Shown here piece after piece: positions 1 to 5,079 of a DNA stretch of 5,518 bases. Numbering within the stretch: the first letter of the stretch is position 1; every line of letters starts with the position of its first letter. This stretch comes from Acidimicrobiales bacterium (lineage in GTDB: Bacteria; Actinomycetota; Acidimicrobiia; Acidimicrobiales; CADCSY01). The DNA lies in contig JAUJLZ010000151.1 of NCBI GenBank assembly GCA_030447125.1, positions 1-5,518 on the forward strand. Direction: 5' to 3'. The position numbers and the translations under genes are program-made. The notes under the pieces are model-generated. The model ran no database searches, was not told the DNA's origin, and was given only the letters and a program-made list of their open reading frames with translations.

Positions 1-2
1 AG

Positions 3-307
3 CGGGCTGGATGGTTCGAAGGCCATGAGTCCGATGTCGAAGGAGTGGTGCGCTGTACTTCGTGGAGGTTCCCCCGGGCCTGGGCTCCAGTGACGAGGCC
101 GCCGTCGTGACCTGGTCCGACACCCGCTTGGCCAACCAGGGGACCGCCGCTCAGGACATCTTCGGCGCCCGTGTCGAGCTGTCTGGCGGTCGGTCGGTCT
201 GGCTGCAGATTGTGATCGCCCTGTCGGTGGCACTGGCGCTCGTGGGGATCGGTCTCCTGATCGCGGCCAGGCGGCGGCGGTCTTCCTCGACGGCCTCCAC
301 GGCCTGA
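3..307 (+). pseudogene. C-terminal fragment of a membrane-anchored Asp-box (BNR/sialidase-like) protein, frame interrupted
   Basis: The open stretch from about base 50 to the TGA at 305-307 encodes the end of a secreted, anchored protein. The segment GLGSSDEAAVVTWSDTR followed by AQDIFGARVEL aligns by eye with the last propeller strand of the two downstream proteins (GLDSSNDAAYVAWQDSR, then AEDIYFASVHL). A hydrophobic helix of about 22 residues (roughly bases 197-268) and an RRRR tail follow, as in the paralogues. This frame has a TGA at 26-28, so it does not run in from the window edge. The GTG at 62 has no ribosome site and would start inside a domain. Bases 3-53 read as plausible coding sequence in another frame (WFEGHESDVEGVV), which would join after a one-base shift near 50-55. 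It is therefore probably the tail of a third, frameshifted paralogue whose N-terminus lies outside. Homology of the tail is fairly sure. The join is tentative. Confidence 0.55.
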
Positions 308-328
308 GGCCGGAAGCCCCAGGGTTTT
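300..328 (+). terminator. weak possible terminator after the left gene
   Basis: A five-pair stem CGGCC/GGCCG (300-304 with 308-312) has the stop codon TGA as its loop. A run of four T follows at 325-328, after another short CCC/GGG pairing. The T run is too far from the main stem for a textbook intrinsic terminator, so this is a candidate only. Confidence 0.2.
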
Positions 329-426
329 GCCGGTCCGGTTGCGCTTCGATGCCGGCCGGAGACGATCGAGGTGACGCGGTGGTAAAGCGTTCGCCCGCTC
401 GGCCGAGGATGCGCAACCATGCGCCA

Positions 427-1249
427 ATGGGCGTGGAGGTGCGGGCGACAGAGGATCCAGCACTGGTGCTCGACGAGGCTGGTGACTTCCTGGCATCTGA
501 CCCCGTCCGCCACAACGTCATCCTGACGATTCTCCACACCCGCAGAACCTTCCCGCAGGCCGGTCGGTACTGGACCGCCAACGTTGACGGTGACACCGCC
601 GGCGTGGTCCTACAGTCCCCTGTTGACTTCGTCGCCACCGTCACGCCCATGGGCAGCGAGGCCGTGGGCGGTGGTCGACGCCATCGTCGAGAGCGGGATC
701 GCTCTTCCCGGCGTGAACGGCGAGGCGGCCACGGCGGCCTGCTTCGCGGGCCACTGGAGTGAGCGAACCAGGCGCGCAGCACGACCGTGGCAGGGGCAGC
801 GCATCTACGAAGTCGAAAACGTCACGCCGGTGGTATCAAGCAGCGGAGAATCCCGCAGGGCAAAGACTGAGGATCGGGACCTGCTCATCGCCTGGTATCA
901 GGCGTTCCAAGCCGACATCGGCGAGAGTCCGCGCGACGTGACTGCGGTCGTCGAGCGTCGGCTCTCGGCTGGACACCTTTGGATTTGGGACGACCACGGG
1001 CCCGGGGCACTGGCGGGCTTGTCCGACCCGATGGCGGACGTCGTACGCGTCGGGCCGGTGTACACGCCGCCCGAACGCCGGAACTGCGGCTACGCCACTT
1101 CGCTTGTCGCCACTGTCTCAAGAGGGGTTCGTTGCGGCGGGCACCGCTGCATCCTCTACACCGATCTTGGCAACCCGACCTCGAACTCGATCTACCGAGC
1201 GGTCGGCTATCGAGCCGTTGCCGAGGCGCTCCGGTACAGCTTCGACTAG
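427..1249 (+). pseudogene. GNAT-family N-acetyltransferase, single frameshift
   Basis: The product would be a two-part GNAT acetyltransferase of about 273 residues, which transfers an acetyl group from acetyl-CoA to an amine. The substrate is not recognisable. The first part reads from the ATG at 427 (MGVEVRATEDPALVLDEAGDFLAS) to about base 666. The second part reads in the next frame (AVVDAIVESGIALPGVNGEAA) to the TAG at 1247-1249. Removing one G from the GGG at 666-668 gives a continuous SEAVAVVDAIV, so a one-base insertion there is the simplest lesion. The C-terminal half has the GNAT signature RVGPVYTPPERR, the acetyl-CoA pyrophosphate loop R-N-C-G-Y-A (1079-1096, fitting R-x-x-G-x-A), and TDLGNPTSNSIYRAVGYR near the end. 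No good ribosome site precedes 427. ATG 409, with GAGG just upstream, and ATG 349 are in-frame alternatives. Total length is normal for the family, so the frame break may be recent or a sequence error. The gene stands alone with no operon partner. Confidence 0.75.
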
Positions 1250-1323
1250 GGCCGCGGCCCAGGCAGCCGCCCGACTGACGTTGGGTGCGATGCACTCATC
1301 GACGTGCAGACGGCGGTCGTACC

Positions 1324-1341
1324 GACGGGGTCTTTCCCGTC
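1324..1341 (+). repeat. 6-bp perfect hairpin GACGGG/CCCGTC
   Basis: GACGGG (1324-1329) and CCCGTC (1336-1341) form a perfect stem around the six-base loop GTCTTT, about 75 bases after the acetyltransferase stop. No T tract follows, so it is not a classic intrinsic terminator. ACCGAC at 1321-1326 can pair instead with GTCGGT at 1355-1360, giving two mutually exclusive folds. It could act as a weak transcript end or be chance in G+C-rich DNA. Confidence 0.3.
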
Positions 1342-1375
1342 AGCCGTCAATAAGGTCGGTAGACACCTACTGGCG

Positions 1376-1425
1376 CCATATACTACAGACAAAGTTCCCA
1401 GTAACTAATACTGGGTTTTGCATCT
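1376..1425 (+). promoter_or_regulatory. A+T-rich regulatory island upstream of the first propeller gene
   Basis: Only 19 of these 50 bases are G or C, in sharp contrast to the surrounding sequence. It contains a good -10-like TATACT at 1379-1384. The best -35-like match, TAGACA at 1360-1365, is only 13 bases away, which is too close for a standard promoter, so this -10 is uncertain. The island also holds the inverted repeat at 1397-1415. Together with the TAnnnT box at 1436 this makes it the likely control region of the gene starting at 1448. Confidence 0.45.
1397..1419 (+). terminator. 7-bp perfect inverted repeat followed by TTTT; terminator or operator
   Basis: CCCAGTA (1397-1403) and TACTGGG (1409-1415) are exact reverse complements around the loop ACTAA, followed at once by TTTT (1416-1419). 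As RNA this is a short intrinsic terminator that could end transcripts coming from the acetyltransferase. As DNA it is a 19-bp dyad of operator size lying 33 bases before the next gene. The half-site TACTGG also occurs at 1368-1373, 41 bases upstream of the copy at 1409, which slightly favours a protein-binding site. The sequence cannot separate the two roles. Confidence 0.5.
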
Positions 1426-1435
1426 GGCTCCGCGG

Positions 1436-1441
1436 TAGAGT
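1436..1441 (+). promoter_or_regulatory. TAGAGT -10 box of a probable leaderless promoter
   Basis: TAGAGT fits the actinobacterial -10 pattern TAnnnT and ends six bases before the ATG at 1448, so transcription would begin at or next to the start codon. No clear -35 is present at 16-18 bases. The same box with the same six-base spacing precedes the ORF at 4891. This is the main reason for choosing ATG 1448 over the later in-frame starts. Confidence 0.45.
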
Positions 1442-1447
1442 CCGAAC

Positions 1448-3178
1448 ATGGCGGGTGCTGCGAGGTCCCTTCCACACCGGCGGGGGCGCCCCGCCAACGG
1501 AATGAGAACGAACTCGTCCCTCATGCGCCGACGGTTGGTCCTGACGCTGTCGCTGGTGTTGGCCTTGGCGGCACCGGCCGTAGGGGCCCAAGGCGAGCCG
1601 GTGGTGACCCAAGCGGTCCAGGTCACCCCCGGCCCCGACCCTGTACGAGGTCATTCCTCACCGCAGCTTGCCCGCAACCCGGCCAACGGCGAGCTGGTGA
1701 TCGTCGAGAGCAACCCCCGTGGAGGCGCTCAGGAACGCACCTGCGACGTGCACATCTCGATCGATGGTGGGCAGCGCTGGATCGTGGGCGGAGGACTGAT
1801 GCAGGAACCGTTCACCGACTGCTCACTGCACAGTGACTACGGCCCCTTGGCCACCCTGGCCTTTGCCGGCGACGGGACGCTCTACGTGGCCTTCGTGGCC
1901 AGCGACCCCCGCTTCGCCCAGCCCGCCACCTTCTCGCCCCAGTCCTCTGGAGAAGCGGTGGTGCAGGCCCAGCAGTTGGCAACCAACCCGTTCGGCGGCG
2001 TGGTGGCTGCCCACCCGCCCCGACGGGTTCCTCGCAACGTCTTCCTGGCCCGCTCCTCGGACGGCGGGCGTTCGTTCGAGACCTCCGCCGTCTTCATCGG
2101 CGCCGAGGAACCGGCGCAGGCCCCGGCCAAGCTTCCTCCGGAAGGGGAGAACAAGGGCCCGGTGCTGGCGGTGGACTCCGACGACCCTTCCCAGGTCTAT
2201 GTGGGCTGGCGACAGGGTGACCTGACCGACGACAGCCGCAAGCTCCGCACCATGATCGCCACTTCCGCCGACGGAGGGCGAACCTTCGGTGAACCGATCG
2301 ACGTTGGCGACGAGCGGGGTGGCGACGTCCCGGCCCTGGCGGTGGGATCCGACGACACCGTCCACGCCGTGTTCTCGGCTCGGGACTTCTTCTCCACCCC
2401 CCTGCCCGAGGACGCGCCGGCGCCGGTAGCCCCCGTCCAGTACGTCCGCTCCACCGACCGCGGCCAGACCTGGAGCAATCCGGTGCCCATCGATCCGGGC
2501 AACCAGAACCCGCAACGACCTCCCTCGCTGACCGCCGACCCAGCCTCAGACGCTCTCTACCTGGCCTGGTACAGCCACGCCGAGGCCATGAACGACACCG
2601 AGGACTTCGACGGTGATCTCGACATCTTCTTCCTCGCATCTGACGACGGCGGAGACACGTGGCGTGAGCGGTTGGTTGTCAACGACGACGGGGCTGGCGC
2701 CGATCAGTACGAGCCCGGCATCGCCGTCTCCCCCGAAGGGCGAGTCGACGTGGCCTGGTACGACTTCCGCAACAGCCCCGATGGTGGCCGGAGCGACGTC
2801 GGGCTGTCAGACGTCTACTACACCTTCTCGGACGACGGTGGGCGGACCTTCGCCCCCAACCTACGGGTGAACGACCGCGGCATCGACCGCTCCATCGGGG
2901 TCTGGTCCAACAACATCGACAGCCGCTTCAACGTGGGCCTGGACTCCAGCAACGACGCCGCCTACGTGGCCTGGCAAGATTCACGCAACGGGCGGCCCGA
3001 CACCGACGCCGAGGACATCTACTTCGCGTCGGTTCACCTCGACGGGGCCACAACCAACGAAACGGAGGAGCCCGGTCTGCCCTGGTGGGCGTTGGCCGGC
3101 GCCGGCCTCGTGCTGGGCATGGGCATCGCCATGGTCGCCGTGGTCGCGGTGACCCGCAGAGCGCGAGGAGCGGGCTAG
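1448..3178 (+). CDS. Secreted, C-terminally membrane-anchored six-Asp-box beta-propeller protein (sialidase-like fold), copy A
   Basis: The 576-residue protein has an arginine-rich N-terminus (RRR at 27-29), a hydrophobic signal core to about residue 45 and a likely signal peptidase site at AVGA/QG (47/48). Six Asp-boxes follow: SIDGGQRW (104-111), SSDGGRSF (203-210), SADGGRTF (273-280), STDRGQTW (335-342), SDDGGDTW (398-405) and SDDGGRTF (461-468). One per blade implies a six-bladed propeller. The C-terminus has a membrane helix (about 546-568) and tail RRARGAG, predicting a type I surface protein. Blocks shared with copy B include GRVD-AWYDFRNS (431-443) and IGVWSNN (483-489). The only two cysteines, C99 and C125, lie in blade 1 and may form a disulfide. 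An insert at about 157-197 is absent from copy B. The acidic loop at 382-392 could bind metal. I see no FRIP motif near the N-terminus, so sialidase activity should not be assumed. ATG 1502 or 1523 are alternative starts with ordinary-length signal peptides. Neither has a good ribosome site. Confidence 0.88.
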   Translation: MAGAARSLPHRRGRPANGMRTNSSLMRRRLVLTLSLVLALAAPAVGAQGEPVVTQAVQVTPGPDPVRGHSSPQLARNPANGELVIVESNPRGGAQERTCDVHISIDGGQRWIVGGGLMQEPFTDCSLHSDYGPLATLAFAGDGTLYVAFVASDPRFAQPATFSPQSSGEAVVQAQQLATNPFGGVVAAHPPRRVPRNVFLARSSDGGRSFETSAVFIGAEEPAQAPAKLPPEGENKGPVLAVDSDDPSQVYVGWRQGDLTDDSRKLRTMIATSADGGRTFGEPIDVGDERGGDVPALAVGSDDTVHAVFSARDFFSTPLPEDAPAPVAPVQYVRSTDRGQTWSNPVPIDPGNQNPQRPPSLTADPASDALYLAWYSHAEAMNDTEDFDGDLDIFFLASDDGGDTWRERLVVNDDGAGADQYEPGIAVSPEGRVDVAWYDFRNSPDGGRSDVGLSDVYYTFSDDGGRTFAPNLRVNDRGIDRSIGVWSNNIDSRFNVGLDSSNDAAYVAWQDSRNGRPDTDAEDIYFASVHLDGATTNETEEPGLPWWALAGAGLVLGMGIAMVAVVAVTRRARGAG

Positions 3179-3194
3179 TCGCAGCCGGCATCTA

Positions 3195-3223
3195 CTGACA
3201 GCGCACGCGGCAATCTGTATCTT
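3195..3223 (+). promoter_or_regulatory. Sigma70-type promoter for the second propeller gene
   Basis: CTGACA (3195-3200, five of six matches to TTGACA) and TATCTT (3218-3223, fitting TAnnnT) are separated by exactly 17 bases. Transcription would start near 3230, leaving an untranslated leader of about 20 bases that contains the ribosome site. It lies wholly inside the 72-bp gap between the two paralogues, so the second gene need not depend on read-through from the first. Confidence 0.6.
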
Positions 3224-3239
3224 CCTGTGCCCCAAAGCC

Positions 3240-3245
3240 AGGAGG
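3240..3245 (+). promoter_or_regulatory. Strong ribosome binding site AGGAGG that fixes the start at 3251
   Basis: AGGAGG ends five bases before the ATG at 3251, an ideal arrangement. It rules against the in-frame GTG at 3227, which lies upstream of this site. It is the strongest ribosome site seen in front of any gene in the window. Confidence 0.85.
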
Positions 3246-3250
3246 AACGA

Positions 3251-4825
3251 ATGCCTCGAGGTGCGTGCCGCAGACGGCTGACGTGGCTGGTGTTGGGATC
3301 AGCGATGGCGGCCGTGGCCATGCCCGCGGGTGCCCAGACCAGGAACGGCCAGAGCGCGGGCGAGCGGGTGGTCACCAACCCAGTCCAGGTCACTGACAAC
3401 CCGGACCCTGTCCGTGCCCACTCGTCCCCGCAAATCGCCGTGAACCCCACGAACGAGGAGTTGGTCATCGTCGAGACCAACGTCTACGAGGACTTCGGGG
3501 TGAACGTGCACCTGTCGGTCGACGATGGCCGCACCTGGTTCGACGGGGGCGATCCCATGGTCGAACCCTTCAGCTGGAACTCCGACTTCGCCATCAACGG
3601 CCCGTACTTCACCATGGCCTTCGACGAGGCAGGCACGCTCTTTCTGGCCTTCAGCGCCACCGACCCCAGATTCGCCGACCTCAACCGTAGCGAGCGGCCC
3701 CGCCACATCTTCGTAGCGCGCTCCGACGACAGCGGGCGAACGTGGGAGACGAACATGGCCTTCGAGGCACCACCCGACAACGAGGACACCCTGGACAACC
3801 GGCGTCCGATGATCACGGTCGACCCGACCGACTCGAACTTCGTGTACCTGGCATGGATCAGCGGGGGCGCGGGGGTGATGGCGGCCTCCAGCGACGGCGG
3901 GCGGAGCTTCTCGGCGCCGGTGCGGGCCACTGACACCGACGAGCGCGTCTATCAACCCCGCTTGGCGGTCGACGACGACGGCGTGGTCCATGCCGCATAT
4001 CCCTCCGGTGCCTTCGATGCGGACGAGCCCGTTGTGCGAGCCGTCTACTACCGGCGCTCGACCGACCACGGCCAGAACTGGAGCGAACCCGTCGTCATCG
4101 AGCCAGGCAGCGCGGGCTTCTTCCACAACCGCAAGCACCTGCTGGCCGCTGACCCCGACACCGGAACCCTGTACCTGGTGTGGTACGGAACGACCGAGGA
4201 GTTCCCTGACAACGAGGACGACAACGAGATCTTCGTGAGGACATCGGCCGACGGCGGGGACTCTTGGAGCGACCGGATCACCGTCAACGACGACGCCAGC
4301 CGGGAGAACACTCAGCACTACGACCCGGGCATCGCCATTGCCCCCAACGGGCGGGTGGACATCGCCTGGTACGACTTCCGCAACAGTGCGATGCCGGAGC
4401 AGCTGCCCGAGGGGTTCGCCGCTCCCTTCAACACCGGAGGCTTCACCGACGTCTACTACAGCGCCTCGACCGACGAAGGTCGTACCTGGGAGGACAACGT
4501 GCGGGTGACCGACCGCATCATCGACCGCCGCATCGGGGTGTGGTCCAACAACGTCCACAGCCACTACAACGTGGGCATCGCGTCCACCGACGACACCGTG
4601 TACTTCACCTGGCAGGACAGCCGGGAGGGCGACGCTGTGACCAACTCCGAGGACATCTACTTCGCCTCGCTGCACCGCGACGGCGAGACCACCACCGCCA
4701 CCAGCTCGGGGAGCGGAGGCCGAGCATGGGCGTTTGGTGGTGCTGGCCTCCTCCTGGGGATGGGCTTGGCCATGGTGCTGGCAACGTTCGTGATACGGCG
4801 CCGGGGCGTTCAGGAGGCCGCCTGA
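3251..4825 (+). CDS. Secreted, C-terminally membrane-anchored six-Asp-box beta-propeller protein (sialidase-like fold), copy B
   Basis: The 524-residue paralogue of the preceding gene has a signal peptide with RRR at 7-9, a hydrophobic core and a likely cleavage at PAGA/QT (28/29). Its six Asp-boxes are SVDDGRTW (89-96), SDDSGRTW (158-165), SSDGGRSF (213-220), STDHGQNW (270-277), SADGGDSW (332-339) and STDEGRTW (406-413). A linker rich in T, S and G, a membrane helix (about 492-515) and RRRGVQEAA end the protein. Both copies share the opening block PDPVR-HSSPQ, then ELVIVE. They also share GRVD-AWYDFRNS (368-379 here) and IGVWSNN (428-434). This copy has no cysteine in the mature protein and lacks the blade 1-2 insert of copy A. 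It has its own insert (about 381-398, MPEQLPEGFAAPFNTGGF) and a very acidic loop (316-326, EFPDNEDDNE) that could bind metal. RRRL followed by a hydrophobic run is weakly Tat-like, so the export route is uncertain. Ligand or substrate is unknown. A sialidase label would rest on the fold alone. Confidence 0.92.
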   Translation: MPRGACRRRLTWLVLGSAMAAVAMPAGAQTRNGQSAGERVVTNPVQVTDNPDPVRAHSSPQIAVNPTNEELVIVETNVYEDFGVNVHLSVDDGRTWFDGGDPMVEPFSWNSDFAINGPYFTMAFDEAGTLFLAFSATDPRFADLNRSERPRHIFVARSDDSGRTWETNMAFEAPPDNEDTLDNRRPMITVDPTDSNFVYLAWISGGAGVMAASSDGGRSFSAPVRATDTDERVYQPRLAVDDDGVVHAAYPSGAFDADEPVVRAVYYRRSTDHGQNWSEPVVIEPGSAGFFHNRKHLLAADPDTGTLYLVWYGTTEEFPDNEDDNEIFVRTSADGGDSWSDRITVNDDASRENTQHYDPGIAIAPNGRVDIAWYDFRNSAMPEQLPEGFAAPFNTGGFTDVYYSASTDEGRTWEDNVRVTDRIIDRRIGVWSNNVHSHYNVGIASTDDTVYFTWQDSREGDAVTNSEDIYFASLHRDGETTTATSSGSGGRAWAFGGAGLLLGMGLAMVLATFVIRRRGVQEAA

Positions 4826-4878
4826 GGGCACTCATCAGCCGAGCGGATACGGCGAGCACCCGCGGTCCCGACGCTGAG

Positions 4879-4884
4879 TACCGT
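4879..4884 (+). promoter_or_regulatory. TACCGT -10 box of a probable leaderless promoter
   Basis: TACCGT fits TAnnnT and ends six bases before the ATG at 4891, the same spacing as the box before 1448. No ribosome site lies between. No convincing -35 is visible, which is common for leaderless actinobacterial promoters. Confidence 0.4.
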
Positions 4885-4890
4885 GGCTCC

Positions 4891-5064
4891 ATGCCCGCCC
4901 GGCTCGAGGACCTGACGCCTGGGGCGGTGGTGGGTGGGGTCGTAGCCGGCCAAGCGGTAACGAGGGTGGCGGCGGAGTGGCACTCCAGCGACGTCTGCGC
5001 CGACTACCTCGGCGGCGCCCTCGTCCGTCTCGACCCTCAGGTCCTCGAGGAGCCGCCCTGGTGA
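4891..5064 (+). CDS. 57-codon ORF resembling the truncated N-terminus of a SNF2-type helicase
   Basis: The predicted peptide starts MPARLEDLTPGAVVGGVV and continues through AVTRVAAEWHSSDV. From memory this resembles the opening of large actinobacterial SNF2/DEAD-like helicases, which begin with an R-x-EDL-x-PGA block, then VTVV and a W-x-GS segment. Here the resemblance stops at about residue 36. The remaining 21 residues (CADYLGGALVRL, then EEPPW) look unrelated, and no ATPase motif is present. The ORF may be a helicase relic cut off by the convergent gene, or a genuine small protein. A TAnnnT box six bases before the ATG supports a real leaderless start. It has no signal peptide or membrane segment and ends 15 bases from the stop of the minus-strand gene. 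Its reading frame is also open upstream across the end of the previous gene, but that part is a shadow. Confidence 0.45.
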   Translation: MPARLEDLTPGAVVGGVVAGQAVTRVAAEWHSSDVCADYLGGALVRLDPQVLEEPPW

Positions 5065-5079
5065 AGGGTCCCGGGCGCC

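Noticed and set aside
568..573. Another TACTGG half-site
   Set aside because: It is inside the acetyltransferase coding sequence, and a six-base word is expected about this often by chance.
1823..2515. 230-codon minus-strand frame opposite copy A
   Set aside because: Same shadow effect: biased G/V/R composition, no motif and no start signal.
3068..3178. LPWWA near the C-terminus of copy A as a sortase LPXTG signal
   Set aside because: The motif lacks the T-G pair, and copy B has no equivalent. A plain membrane anchor with a positive tail explains both.
3227..3250. GTG at 3227 as start of copy B
   Set aside because: It lies before the AGGAGG at 3240-3245, which is perfectly placed for ATG 3251, and only three bases after the -10 box.
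3269..3340. Twin-arginine (Tat) signal in RRRL of both propeller proteins
   Set aside because: The RR-x-hydrophobic pattern is present but the rest of the S-R-R-x-F-L-K consensus is not. An ordinary Sec signal peptide fits equally well, so no Tat call is made.
4811..4824. CAGG/CCTG hairpin at the end of copy B as a terminator
   Set aside because: The stem is only four pairs, lies within the coding region and has no T run after it.
3299..4831. 510-codon open frame on the minus strand opposite copy B
   Set aside because: It is the mirror of a G+C-rich coding frame, with a low-complexity V/G/H/D-rich translation and no recognisable domain. The plus-strand gene has six Asp-boxes, a promoter and a ribosome site.
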